Source of the DNA: Sipunculus nudus
Taxonomy: Eukaryota; Annelida; Sipuncula; Golfingiida; Sipunculidae
DNA: 64,000 nucleotides
Assembly: GCA_026874595.1 (NCBI GenBank)
Contig: CM049321.1
Span: 21,858,979 to 21,922,978, forward strand
Direction: 5' to 3'
In this document: positions 35,088-48,599 of the stretch, piece by piece
How the letters are laid out: each line of letters opens with the position of its first letter
Position numbering within the stretch: the first letter of the stretch is position 1
The notes under the pieces: generated by a model
What the model was told of the DNA's origin: nothing
Database searches by the model: none
What the model saw: the letters and a program-made list of their open reading frames with translations, nothing else
Made by a program: the position numbers and the translations under genes

Positions 35088-35550
35088 TTAGTCCATGTCT
35101 TTCACGGCGTCGTAATGGGGTCCACTGCTTATGTAAGAAATCTGCATTATTGTATGTGACTGTTGACCAGCGTACAACATGATTCCTGACAGGGGTTCCA
35201 TCTTTTCCTCCAAGGGTGATTAACACCTGCATCTGATAGCGGAGGCACAAGGCAACAAGACACTCGTGGCCGGCGTACGTCCCACATCTCCCTAGACTGG
35301 CCAGGTACTGCTCAGGTTTTGTTTCAGGAAGGAATTCTTTAAACAAAGGCAGGTTATTTCTGATGATGTCGACAGCCTGTTGACGGAGGATGGGGTGATT
35401 TTCTTCATGGCCCCACAAATCGCGCGATACTGCTCTAAACAGACAGTTTCCATCCCCTCTAACAGGGACTCTGACCCTCAGTACACTGTGAAGGTAATCG
35501 TCCTGTTGTAACTTTTCTTGCCAGTCAGGGTGGTTGATCTGGTCACTCAT
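35088..35550 (-). CDS. OTU-domain cysteine protease-like gene, copy C (one frameshift)
   Basis: The exon begins at ATG 35,548-35,550, directly after an acceptor (atcctcag on the minus strand). Asp33-Gly-Asn-Cys36 is the intact OTU nucleophile motif, in VRGDGNCLFRAVS. YAGHECLVALCLRY and VLITLGGKDGTP follow. In this frame the ORF runs on to 35,077 without a catalytic His. In the +1 frame the DNA encodes GPHYDAVKDMD and a stop at 35,088-35,090, which matches the C-terminal H-Y-D-A-V of OTU proteases and aligns with GGYYDAVED of copy A. A single indel near 35,170-35,200 therefore separates Cys from His. The family cleaves ubiquitin from proteins, often in immune signalling. If the indel is an assembly error, this is the one intact OTU gene in the window. 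Otherwise it is a recent pseudogene. Confidence 0.8.
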
Positions 35551-37069
35551 CTGAGGATTAAATCAAGAACAATATAACCAATGGTCATAGCAAGTTAATT
35601 AAAGAATGTATTAAATGTATTAATGATACATATGTTAAAGTAAATAAAGCTTTAAACTCGTGTAACATGTTCATTGGACAGAGTAAGCATGTCATGAAAA
35701 ATGACTTGTATATCTTATTTAAAATATGTTACAAGATTTGATGTCATTTTTTTATGTTTAATTATTCCTGAAATGTAAATTTTAGGATAAAGTAATTACA
35801 TACACATTAAAATCATATTTAATAAAGCTCAATATTTCAATTACTGTAACTTAAACTATTGAAAGAGATGAAAAAATAAATAAAAAGCTAATATTAACAC
35901 CAGTATGATTCATGCACAGCCACAAATATAATTCTAATTTATAATATACTTGATAATATACTTGCCCTATCAATGATATTTTGCATCACATAAGTCACAT
36001 TTAAGACAATATATTACCTATTTCTTGATTCCAAACATATATCCAAAGGTTTAGTTACAAGTGGAGCCATATAACATAAAACATTTATTAGGAGATGAAC
36101 GGATCACATTAGAAGGCTGTATCCTAAATAAATGAATATTTCATCCTCGACATACAGGAAAGACTTTGTTTAAATATTCTACTGATTTCAATCATCCGCT
36201 ATTCTATTTTCAAGATATACCCATAGTTCAAAGTAAATAAGTCATCCAAGTGCCTAAAATTAATTCATGTAAGCTAACTTTTCACTTATTCGTCAGATTG
36301 ATCCCCTAAACAATTCATTGTAAACACAATTGCAAATAATCCAAAGAAACAGCCTTTCGGAGTTTTTATATCATTTATATCAATATTTATGAAATGGCCA
36401 AATTTAATCCAAGGCATCCTCATTCAGGCTCCCATCAACAATCTCATTAACAATAATGGAGCCATATCGACAACCAAAGTTGGAATCGTTATCCAGTGTG
36501 AAAGCTTTCACAGTGCAAAGGTTGCATAATTTCTTCTTTAAAACATGGTATTTAAATGTACATCAGGCACCAAAATGCTTAACTGTGAAGCAGTTTCTGT
36601 GTGTTTCTATAGAAATATGTTGTAATTTGTCTGCAGCATCTATTTGTGATGAATTTTTAATTTATTAAAATTCTTTATCACACGGTTTAATGCCCAATTT
36701 TCTAACAAAGCGAATTGTTTTCTCTTTCCAGTTTGTCAAGTTGTATATGCAACAGTTTGGCCATGAACGTTTGTCATCATATCCTTACCTTGTTAAGGCA
36801 GTAGGGTATGCCTATATGCTCTGTTAGGGCAAGAATCACTCCCTTAATGCTGTATGATTCTTAAAAAAAAGTTTCATTTTAACATCTGATAACCAGAGGC
36901 TAAACAAGTGATAATGATTCATGATTTTTCCCGAGGCCGCCCTGACATCTGGGTGTAATAAAAGGAACTATGGTCCCATGGGCATTTCATTTGATAGCGA
37001 GCCGTAATATGAGGGAGTCTGCGTCCTGTTTTTTCCGTTCATTGCCCCGAGTGGCTTTAATTTCAAACC
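35551..37069. other. Non-coding interval, left part of a 9-kb tandem duplication
   Basis: Parts align with 44,200-44,400: aaactattgaaagagatg against aactattggaagatatg, ...cacaaatataattctaat... against ...acgaatataattttaat..., and gattccaaacatat against gattccgcatat. No exon was recognised. Confidence 0.45.
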
Positions 37070-39700
37070 GGTTTGTTATCCGAAGCGATTAACTTGAGCA
37101 TAACTCATTCACTGCTTATTTGGCTTTAATTTTGTTTGCTCTCATATATACACCACCTAAACTCATTAACACAGCGGGATTTTCCACAGCGTAACAAAAG
37201 CCTCTCTGGAGAAGCCCTACCATTTGTTAGTATTTTATGTTGTATTTTAGGATGTTTGTTAGTCTAATACAATTTACCCTTGTAGACCTCAAAATCACTC
37301 AAGATAATTACTACTTTGATTACGGGATTACACTGATATAAGGTTAGGCACGATTGATTCTTTTCAATTTATCTTTGGATGACAGGTTAAATTTATTTCT
37401 GAACATGGTTGATTTTTTAAGCGGGAATCCCAAGTAATACATTTGTATTATGCCCAGATACGGGATATATACCGTCATGCAATAAGCCAAACTGCGAAAA
37501 CACTTACATATTTATACAAACGTGATCATTAATTTGCTTAATTGAATAACAAAAAGGATTACTGCATTTAGCATTGTCCTATGGTGAGGCATAAATTATA
37601 TAAACCAAACGCTTATAATATATCGACAAGGCTTTATCTGATAGAAGTATAATATGAAGAATCATAAACACAGCCCCAATAGAAGAATGTGTGTCAAATA
37701 TAAAAGCTACTTTAATCACACAATACTCTTACATACACTGATCGCTTGAACGTACATAGACTCAACACACAGACTCAGTTACATAGATTGGAAGTTCGCT
37801 TTCTGTGACTGCACTATTATCATATTTAACTGGAAGGTGTAGGGGATCACAGTCACTGTTTGGTCTTGTGCTCCAAGGACGTTAATTTGAAAGTTTCACC
37901 AGTTCGCAGAAAACATTATATCACAGATTGTCATCTACTTATCGTTTGGTACGGCGAGACAATGTCAGTGGGAGGAAATATAAGCTAGCATGGGGCATTG
38001 CTTTCTTGGTAATTCTCCCGAGCGGTCTTCATGTCTCACCGCTTGCATGGTCACATTGGAAACAACTATGTAGAGCAGGAGGCACGCACTGCACATTTTG
38101 CTTTAGTACATAGACTCACATTAACTCCATATGTATAGATTATGGTATACGGAGGGGATTCCAGTGAGTGCAGGGACCCGAGCCATTCAAGTGCAGCGCT
38201 ACTGTATGCCAATATTATATGGTATTTAACTGGGATGTGCGTTCGTTAGGCAAAATGGCTCCGCTTATCTCAAGAAATAAATACTAGTTTGTGCTAGGAT
38301 AGTATTGATATAGTAGTACGAGCACAAAGAATAATCATTAAATGTTCTTCAATAGCATTTTAAATAAAAAAATGATCTTGGATAAATCCTTAAATGGGGA
38401 ATCATGAGTATTACACTTAATTTAAACATTTAAACTTCGTTTAGTGACTGGTATCCTCTGATACCAGAATACAAAAATACCAGATATACGTATATCGGCC
38501 CAATTTCAGATGATCTCGGACGATATGCCACCGATGCATCTTGGTGACAAGATATTTATGACAAGAATATAATCCAAAATACATGGGCTTTACTGCGAAA
38601 ATATTACAAATAATTCAAACGTTTTGATCAGTTGGGTTATCTGCATGCATATCACAAAAATAGCTGAGAAAAAAGTCTGCATTAGCATTGGACTATAGCG
38701 AAGAATGAGCTATACAAAATGAATACTGATAAACTGCCATGGAATCAATACACAACTTTAATAGTTCCAAAAATAATATGCCTAAAACGTACCTCAATTG
38801 TCAGCACACTCTTCAATACTGCTAATTGCAATGAGAACAATGAGAAAATGACTTTCTAGTACCGTTTTCTAGTACTGAAGGAAGCGAATTTCCTTTAGCG
38901 TCCGGGTTGATGTCCCTCAGTTGTCAAAAGGTTCCCCTTTTAATCCACTTTCATGTTTCAACTCTTTTGGCAGAATAAGACTTGCTTTACAATACATTGC
39001 TTTATATACTCGGTAGGAGAAGTGAATCCCTGGTCTCGTGATGACGCAGGGAAGTTATGTTGATATTTAAGTTAAGCTGTGTTAGGCTATGTATTGCTAT
39101 GTAATGTTAAGCATTTAATCTCTATGGACATTTCTTATCAGGGTTTATATTCAAGTGAAATAGTTGACATACCAACACACATAATGTCTCACACACGTGT
39201 ATAATGAAAGAAAACTTCCAGCTTGCTTTGATAAATTATGCCAGTCTCCATTCATTGGGAGCAATTCATTATACCCCTTAAGTATTATCGTTAACACTGA
39301 TCTTGTAATTTTACTAATCATACTTTAGTCCCGTAACATGCCAGGCATAAACAAGACTTCAAAGGCTCGTTCAATACGTTTTAGTTCAATCATTGTATAG
39401 AATATAATTAATTTTCTGCTCTGGTCTTTAGCAAGAGCAACTTTCAATGTTAATCATCATTTCAGGTATATTTGTCACAGGTATATTCGACAAAATTGCA
39501 TTTAAAATCCAACGCCTAGTTCAGTTATATTTTGCAATGGAGAGCAATTGGATCACCCCTGCTAACTATAAACAGCTTTTTTGACCAACCTCCGTGCATA
39601 CCCGCAGGCTGAGATGAACTACAGAGTAAACCCCTTTCATACCTGTATGTTAAAGTTTAACATGAAATCTGAATATTTGCAACATGTGTAATACGGTTAA
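37070..39700. repeat. Repeat unit 1 of the 37-51 kb array
   Basis: Module order: an actgcttattt block at 37,111; the acatagactcaa / ggaagttcgctttctgtgactg block at 37,755-37,860; a tctcccgagcggtctt block near 38,020; a cagatgatctcgga block at 38,507-38,570; a block near 38,800-38,890; a gaagttatgttgatattta block near 39,050; and a gtatatttgtca block at 39,464. The other units repeat these in the same order. Coding content is doubtful because indels are not multiples of three. Confidence 0.75.
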
Positions 39701-39719
39701 TAAGTATGCTGTGAAGTCA

Positions 39720-42700
39720 TTCTTCGGTCTTGTTGATACACCGATTGGTTACATAGGAATCGACTACCTGGAGCAGAAGACACTCACTGCTTATTTGTCT
39801 TTGGTATTGTGTTCTCTCGCATATACTCCACAAAAACTCATTGACACAGAGAGGATTTCCCAGCGCCACACAAACGGTTCTACAGTAGCCCTATTATTTG
39901 CTAATATTTTACCTGGTATTTGTTTTTGGTTGTTGTTCGTCTGAAAAAATGGGACTTTAAAATCACTTACGATAAACATTGCTATGTTTTAATGATGTTA
40001 TCGATATGCGGTAGGGGCACGAATGATATATTTCAATGTTTCTCCGGCTGACAGTTTAAACATATCTTAAAACATCAAGTAAAATCGGGCAAATTAGCAA
40101 TGTGGGATTCATCGAACAATAAGGCTACTAATACTTTGTGATGTCCAGATATCGGATATAAACAAACGTACACTAAACCAAAATGTGAAAGATTAAATAT
40201 TTATAAAAACGTGATTATTAGTTGGGTTAACAAAATAAAGAGGGATTCCTGCATTTAGCTTTGCTCTATGGGTTACCAGAATAAAGAAATGATCACTACA
40301 TTTATCTATTCTGGACCATAAGTGATTTAAATCACATGATAATTTGCAATAATTCCAATACACATATTCAGCTATTAAAAAACATTATGTCTGGACTCGT
40401 TGCGTAAAGCATCCAGCTTTAAAACCTCCTCTACTGTAAAATCCATGTTTTTCAGAAGTCCATTATGAGTTAGACTGGAGAATATGTGTGAAATATAATA
40501 CCACCCACTATAATCACACAATACGCTCACGCAACATATCGCTTTAACTTACATAGACCCAACTTAGACTAGCTTACATGGAAGTTCGCTTGCTGTGACT
40601 GCCTTACAGTCATTTTAACTGACAGGCGCAGGGGGTCACAGTGACTGTTTGATCTTGGGTTCCATGAAATGTAAAGTTGAACAGTTCACAACAAAAATTA
40701 TATCACAGACTATATCATAAACTTATAGTTTGATACCTTGAGACCATGTCATTAGATAGCGGAATAAAATATGAGCGGGTATGAGGCCTGGTTTATCTGA
40801 TCTTTCCCTCGAGCGGTCTTGATATCACACCGGCTAGGAACATTGGAACAGGTTCTCAACAGTGGCACCCACTGCACATATGGCTTTTGTACATAGACTC
40901 ACATAGACTCGACATAGCTTCGCTTACACGGAGGGAAGTTCAACTGGCTGCAGTGACATAAAGCCGCTTGAGTACACCGCTACTATATGAAAGCATGTTT
41001 TACATTGTATTGCTTACAGAACTTTGCTCTTACATACATTTGCGTCTCGCTGATCCAAGGTAGAAAATACTGCTTTGTTCTACGGATTACACTGATATAA
41101 TCGTATGGTCGCGACAGATATACATTTAAAGTTTCTTGCACTAACAGTTTAAATGCTGAGAAAATTCAAGTGATCTTGGTTGAGTCCTGGATGCGGGTTT
41201 CAGGGATACAAGATTTATTAAAATACTTTGTTAATTAAATCTGAACACATTTAAACTTCGTTTAGTTATTGATATTTTGTGTACACCGAAATAGAAGAGA
41301 TGGTCTCGGATGATACGCCACTGATGCATCATGGTGACAAGATATGGGAATATGGACCAACATATAATGAACTTTACCGAGGAAAAATGATGATCAGTTG
41401 CAAACGTTATGATCAATTGATTAACTGAATTAAAAATAAATATAAACTTAATACTGATAATCGGCCTTGGATAGATATATCACTTTACTTGTTACGGTAG
41501 TATGCGGTATATGCCTAAACCTTACCTTATTTGTCTCTTCAATATTGCCACTTGCAATGGTGAATGAAAACGACTTTCCAGTAGTGTTGTCTAGCAGTGA
41601 AGAGAGTGCCCGGTTTTGACCTCCGTTAATAGGGAAAAGTGACTCTCTCGTGTATGGTCCTTTTTTAACTGACTTGCAAACGTTATTAGGTGCCCTATAC
41701 ATACCCGGCCGTTTTAACCAGGAGAATGAATGCCGTCACGTGATGAAGCAGGAAAACTATGTGGACATTTATCTTAAGCTATGTCAACCTATGTTAAGCT
41801 ATGTTTTGTTGTTATGTTAACAATTCCATCACTATGTAGTTTTCATATCAGGGTATATATTCATTTGAAATAATTTTTCCACTATGTTTACTACTTAAGT
41901 GTTTTGCGTATAAGTTCTAATGACTAAGCGGACGATTTGAAAGAATTGACATGGCAACATACACATAATGTCTCATATGTGTATAATGAGAGAAAATACA
42001 GAGCTGACCTTGTTTAATTATGTCAGTCTCAGTTCGTTGGGACAATTCAATTTATCCCTAAAGTACTATCGTTCACACTGATCTGCTAACTTTACTAATC
42101 AAACTTTAGTCCGATTTCATGTTAAATATAAATGAGACTTCAAAGGCAAAATATGGGTTAATTTAATCATTATATAAAATCATTAATAATATATAAGTAT
42201 ATATTATTATATATTATATATTATATATTATAATATATAATTACTTTTCTGCCCTGACCATTGGTAAGAACCACCTTTAATGTTAATTTTAGGTATATTT
42301 GTCATAGGTATATCCTGCAAAATAACATTTGAGAATCCAAAGCCTCATTCAGTAATATTTTGCAAAGGAGATGCAGGCCATTTCGGATCACCCATGCTGG
42401 TTGTAAAAAGCTACCGTACCGACTTTTATGCCTACCCGGGGGATAATATAAACGAGAGAGTAAAAATCTTTTATACCTTGATGTTCAAGTATAACATGAA
42501 ATAGGTTATGTGTAGCATTTGTGTAACATGTGAAATACAGTCTCCCAGAGCATTGCTGAGTAAGCAGACCTATCCAAATATCAAAAAGGGAAAAATAAGT
42601 GTCAGATGATGCTACTGTAGTTAAACATGTATCAACCACGTTCACTAACACACCTAAAAATCGTGTGTGTGTGTGTGTGTGTGGAGGGGGGATTTCCGGT

Positions 42701-42800
42701 CCCAATCGACATTATTATTATCGTCTTATTATTCACTTGTTATCATCATCATGCCTTTTATGGTTCACCTTCATATTAATAATTATATAAATATAAATTT
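39720..42800. repeat. Repeat unit 2 of the 37-51 kb array
   Basis: It carries all the modules of unit 1. Its last module, 42,280-42,504, is an open frame of 74 codons on the plus strand after an acceptor-like tttag; the matching module of unit 1 has stops. A (GT)n run lies at 42,664-42,683. Unit 2 is closest to 48,930-50,990. For example, the acaccgattgg...gaatcgactacctggagcagaagac stretch at 39,738 is almost the same at 48,941. Confidence 0.8.
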
Positions 42801-43814
42801 GGCAGTCAATGAGCAAATAACCCTTTGTATTTTATAATGAATCAAAAATAAATATAGCTAATTCCTTAAAAATACTCTCGCTTCACCAGTTAATGTGTAA
42901 AGTAGGTAAATATATTTCCTGATGTCTTGACAAGGTACATTATGTACGGATCCGTAACTCTGAAACGTACACAAAACCGACCTAATTTCTTGGAGGTGTA
43001 TAGGAAATATACAGAGGACCATATGTGCTAAATTTGAACGAAACAACACCAGAGGTTTTCATAGTGGGCAGTCTTGAAGTGTAACATTAGTTTTTATTTA
43101 AAGAAAATTGATGTTATTTCTTAATTTTTCAAAGGAACGAAGTCGCAGTGACATAATTTTGGTGTGGTAGGAGAATTAAGGGACATCTAACTCTATGTTT
43201 AATTTTAGACTGTAGGTCTAACGGTTTTAAAAAAAGTGCCTTGTTAACGGCCGGCCGGTCGATGGACTATAACTATAGCTCAGATGGCTTATAGTCAGCA
43301 GAGCTAAAAATCTAATTGGTAGATGTCTTTCATATTAGGGATATGTCCAGACGTGTCATAGGATGAATCCTAATCAGAATTGTGGCATGACTTTATCTAT
43401 GAGAACGGTCTTGATCTTGCATATACAAGATAAGGGAACATCATATATATATATATATTATATATATATATTAAGAATTGTGGATGGACTTTTCTAAAAG
43501 TCAGATTTCCTAAATATGTTGGATCTCGGTAGTTCCTGCAAATATGAATTTACAACGGGCGTATATTCAAGTTCGGGGATGGAGACACTGAACTTTAACT
43601 TTAACGCCGCCCCCCCCCCCCCCCCCCGACAGCTTTCCCTATGTAAAACAGTATGTGACAGAAAACCTCTTCATGCATTTTACTACTTTTATTAAATGAA
43701 TTAATTTTATTGGATATATTTCCTTGCTCAGTTTGAACATTCCTGATAAAATACGACATCATTCAACTTGTGTTACCCATGTTTTATTGTAAAAGAATAT
43801 TTTGTTTAAATGTT
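42801..43814. other. Non-coding interval with TA and poly-C tracts
   Basis: (TA)n runs lie at 43,444-43,472 and a C run of about 20 at 43,608-43,627. A tRNA-like D-arm sequence lies at 43,242-43,310 (separate entry). No gene was recognised. Confidence 0.5.
43242..43310. repeat. Short dispersed repeat with a tRNA-like D-arm
   Basis: The sequence gttaacgg..., then agctcagatggctta and ...cagagctaaa is shared with 53,500-53,581 (gttaacggtc..., actcagatgact, ...actgagctaaat). The AGCTCAGATGG core resembles a Pol III A box and can pair as a D stem. No B box or full cloverleaf is visible, so this is at most a SINE remnant. Confidence 0.4.
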
Positions 43815-44300
43815 CATCTGAGGACGTGCCAGTGATCGTATATAAGTCATATCTTTCAGCAGTAATAGTGAACAGGTTATCACGGCTGTCTGGGGGGGGG
43901 GGGGGGTGCACCAAAGTAACTTGTGATATTTCGTTCTCTGAAACAAATAAACTTTTAAATTTTACTAATCCATAGGTCAGACAGATTATTCCCTAGTATA
44001 TCTAATATATGTAATATTAGATTTTGCAATATGTGAAATTAGGGTTCTGATCTCTTCTGAGGAGAAGGAAATATCCAATGGCATTATATCATCAGTCTGG
44101 AAATTAACAGATATCTCTGGAGATATCTAAGAAGACTAGAGTCCTGTTTGGTTTAGTGTCTTTTATACCAGCATATATAAGAAAGGTCTATATTTCAATT
44201 ATCATAGTCTTCTTAACTATTGGAAGATATGTAAAAATTAAACTTTAATCTTAACACTCGAATAATATATATACAGCTACGAATATAATTTTAATATGCA
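43815..44300 (-). pseudogene. OTU locus copy D, lacking the OTU exon
   Basis: 43,815-44,190 aligns with the 3' side of OTU copy C (34,722-35,030), and 44,200-44,300 aligns with DNA upstream of copy C (about 35,860-35,960). The roughly 830 bp between those points in copy C, which hold the whole OTU exon, are absent here. A G run of about 16 lies at 43,891-43,907. This is the remains of an OTU gene whose protease exon was deleted, or a copy made before the exon was gained. Confidence 0.6.
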
Positions 44301-46730
44301 ATACCCTTTATTATGTATCACCTGACTCCCGTGTTAAACAATTTGTTACCAATGTTTTGGATTCCGCATATACCCCACCCCAAGTACATTAACCCTGTAA
44401 CTCACTTTTTTCATAAATTGACTTTTCATGCTTTTCTGAAACAAAAACACATTGATAGTTACCGTATAAACATTATTAAACTAATGTGTTAATTATTATA
44501 AGCTTGGTGCAATAGCTTTGTAACCCATTCCAGCTTTTGCAATACCTCTGTAACTCGAGTTACAGGTTTACTGCACTGGGCACACATGTGTTATTGATGT
44601 GTTCTTGTGCATGTATCTTGAATTACAGAGATACTGCACTTAACATACACAATATAAGTTGACACACAGACAAAAAGTCAGACCTGTAATTTCTACATAA
44701 TATTGATATTGAATTAATTATGGTATATTTTATTGTGACCATGCAGTTTTTCACATAAAACTAAATATGGCTGCTCTGTTTGGCGAGAATAAAAAAAAAA
44801 CAAACAAAATTTCTGCTCATGACGAAACATACAGAAGCCAGTCAAAAAGTTATTATTAGTAATGTAAAAATATATTTTTCTTGAACAGCATTTCAGAAAT
44901 TTGTTTTGAACTTTTTTTCGAATAAAGAGACAACACTATTTAAAATATATATTTAGGGATATTAACTGATGTCGAATCAAGAATGACATTGACTGCTTAC
45001 TACCAGTATGCACTGCTGGATTTATTATATGAATTAATATTATAAAACTGTCTGGAACTGAAAAGCTAATTAGATTATATTTTCATAACATTTAGATTAA
45101 TAATTGTAAGAGTTCATTTGAGTGTGGCTAAGAGCAATGAAGAGGGTGCCGGTGTTCCGTAAAAATGAGCTCATCATTTTCAGTTAATTTCGAAACCAAT
45201 AATTTATCGACACTCTGATGCGATATCTGCCCCATATTATACAGTAATACTGATTCATACCAGTTTCTTATTAAAAAATAATAGATTGCCTATATCCAAA
45301 TGTTATTGTTATTACATCTACGACAGTTTCTTAGCTAATTCTGAATATCTATATAATGAATTTATTATTATAATTCAATTTCAATTTAATATGAAATATT
45401 AAATTTACATTACACATTACACTTTATTTCAAAATTTAATGCAGATTATTTGGCTTAAATATGCTAAAGGCATTGTTATCCAACCTATTGTGTGTCAAGG
45501 GGGAATTAGATAAGATTAAAACATTAAGAATAATAAAAGAAATTTAGTTATGCAAATGTGGGGTAATACATTTTATACAAATAAAGTCTAAACAAAAAAA
45601 CACGGCACTGGTTTTTATTCTTAGTACCTGTTAATTTTGGACCTATTAAAAACTAGTATATAAGAAAATTTACAAGCTATTTCAATATATCATGGTCGAT
45701 GAAAAGACAGCATAGTAAGATATAAAAACAATGATTAAGATTGAGTGATCCAGTTCACGGCTGTACGGTCTCAATGACCTAAGTTAGGGGAATAGCTTTA
45801 GCTGGTTATATATGGTGTAGCTTCGATGACCGGCAACCTTTAAAGTAGCAATGAAATGTTAGAATATAAGTAAAGGTCATTCATAATTTAAACAGGTGTA
45901 GAGAGTCATATTTGACAAAATAGAATCATATGTAATGAAACATGTTGGCCTTATCGCGCTATCGATCAATCTATGCAATCTTGAAAGTAAAGGTCAAAGT
46001 CACAGCACCATAAACATGTTTTGACCACTGCAAAACATTAAGATATAATGTTAATTAAAATAGATGGAAGCATGTCTGGAATATTGATATTTAAATTGCA
46101 TATGCTGACAGCATCATGGGGGATCGACACGGTGCCTGTCTGGTAAAGGAATAAGCAAATTATATAATTAAATATGCACATCTAAGACGAATATGCATTT
46201 ATTTAAAGATTTTACGGGAAGACTTACCAAAAGGCCCATTTGGGCACAAAAATTATTAAGTTGTGAAAATAAGAATTTCAGTGTATATTATTATCCAGTG
46301 CAGTATGTCTGTATCTCACTAATTGGTTAATTAGTTAAATAGGTAATGCATGCAGTAATACAAATCACAGAAAATATGTTGCCTTACCAGACTTTCACAG
46401 TTAATTTGATCTCTTAAGTATGAAGATTATTTCAGAAAATTTCCAAAGTCTGATTTTCATTTTTTCCCCTCACTTCTACCATTATGTGAAAAAGTGAGTT
46501 AAGGGTTTCTGTTCTGGCGGTGCGAAATATCGTTTGGTTTGAGCTATATACAATTTTGAGACAAACGGATGACATTAGTACGATGTATATAATCAGTAAA
46601 TTTCTTTCGCATCCTCAGTAAACAAAGAAATGTTGCTTGTATAATCTACCAATTTCCATTGTATCCTTTTATACTTTCCATTTTCTAATTTTTACTTACA
46701 GAATGTAAAAAATAGTATCTTTAACTCTGC
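44301..46730. other. Non-coding interval between duplicated blocks
   Basis: It is AT-rich. Short ctgtaactc-like motifs recur at 44,390-44,640. No gene or bounded element was recognised. Confidence 0.4.
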
Positions 46731-48560
46731 ATATACACTAACATTCAATGATTGCCTGAACTTTCAGAGACTCAACATAAACGCGCTTTCATAGAGGGGA
46801 ATTTCGCTTTATGTGCATATCTTGAGTATTTTCAAGTGCGAGGTGAAGTGGTGAACATCAATTGACTAATCTTGGGTACCATCAAGTTGTATTTAAAATT
46901 TCACCAGTTCGCAGGAAACATTGGCATTGCTTGCCAACATTCACTTATATTTCTGGTACTAAGAGACCAAGACATTTTTTTATCAGGCTGAAATATGAGC
47001 GAGTTTAAGGAATGGATTTCTTGGCTATTCTCCCGAGCGGTCGTGGTATGACACCGGTTGATAACTTCTTGGTCACACCGGTGGGTTACATTGGATCATA
47101 CTAGGCCTACGTGGATCATGTGGCCCTCATTGCATATTTTGCTTTAGCACATAGACTCACATAGACTGTACCCGCACTCGGTTCAGCTGGCCGCGTTATC
47201 ACAATTAAAGCCACTCGAAAATATTCCTACGATATACTACTGTTTTAAATGGTATTGATTATGTATGCTCGTTCGTTGACACAAATTGGTTTCTTTTACT
47301 TCAGAGAATAAACGCTGCTTTGTGCTAAGGATTGTACTGATACAGTGGCATGTTTGACATCGATAATCATTAAAAGTTTCATGCAATACTAGTTTTAATT
47401 TTGAGAAAGTGAAACCTTGATAGGGGGAAACACGAGTACTACATTTATTTATTTACTTAGTAATTAAAATTTGCCTACATATAAGTCTCATCAATTTACC
47501 TATATCATGTGATTGCACCAGGATACAGATCTAAAGAGCGTATCTCTGCCCAATTTCAGATGATCTCGGACGATATGCCACTGATTCATCAAAGTGAAAA
47601 TATATTGGAATATGTTCCAACATACACTGAACCTAATTGTGGCACCATTATAATCAGATGCAAACTTTGTGATCAGTTGGGTTACCTGAATCCAAATAAC
47701 AACATTTCTGGAGGAAATTTTTTTACTTAAAATAGGGCTACAGTGAGGAATATCCGATATTAACTTAATAGTAAAATAACTGACATGAAACCGGTATACC
47801 ACTTTGCCAGTAGAACAACAGTTTGCATAGAACTTACCCTAATTGTCAGCACACACTTCAATATTACCACTTGCATTAACAATGAAAAGACTTTCTAGTT
47901 ATGTCTTCGAGTTATGAATATAGTTTTGTGTCCGTGGTTGACATCTACTATTTGTAAAAAGTTGTACTACCGTTCAAGATTCCCTTTGTATTAACTTTGT
48001 TAACCTATAAGGGGCAAAATTTCTTGACAGGAGAGACGTTTGCCTCTGATCAAATTACGTTATGTAGACGGTCTTTTAACATGAAACGTACATGCGGTCA
48101 TGAAAGCAGGGAAGTTACGTGGAGATTTATATTAAGCTATGTCAGGCTACGTTTGGTTATATATGTAAACATTTCACTTTGAAATTTTTTATCAGTACAT
48201 CTACTCATTAGATATAATTTTCCCCATTATGGTTACTATGACTACATGTTCTGAAGACTGATACTTAAGATATGAAAGATTTGACTGGCTAACACACACA
48301 CACATTGGGTCGCAACCATGTGATTTATAACTGACAAAAAAGCTTTCGTTGGTAAATCATATCAGTCTCAATGGAGGCCAACTCAGTGTATCCCTACAGT
48401 ATTACATGTGCTATTGATCTGGTTATTTTACTGATCAAACCCTGGTGCGTTAACATGCTAGACACAATTGAGGCATGGCTTACTTACACGAACTAAAGGT
48501 TTACCTGGCAACAGTTTCTTGGGTTCCCATTTCACTTTTTAATAAATACAACGGTCTGTT
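46731..48560. repeat. Repeat unit 3 of the 37-51 kb array
   Basis: It has the agactcaac block near 46,770, the tctcccgagcggtc block near 47,028, the cagatgatctcggacgatatgcc block at 47,558-47,580, and the blocks that correspond to 41,530-42,100 of unit 2. It lacks the leading block of units 1 and 2 and is the most diverged unit. Confidence 0.65.
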
Positions 48561-48599
48561 GCATGAACCTTGCCTTATATTGCTTTATTATTGTATTTA

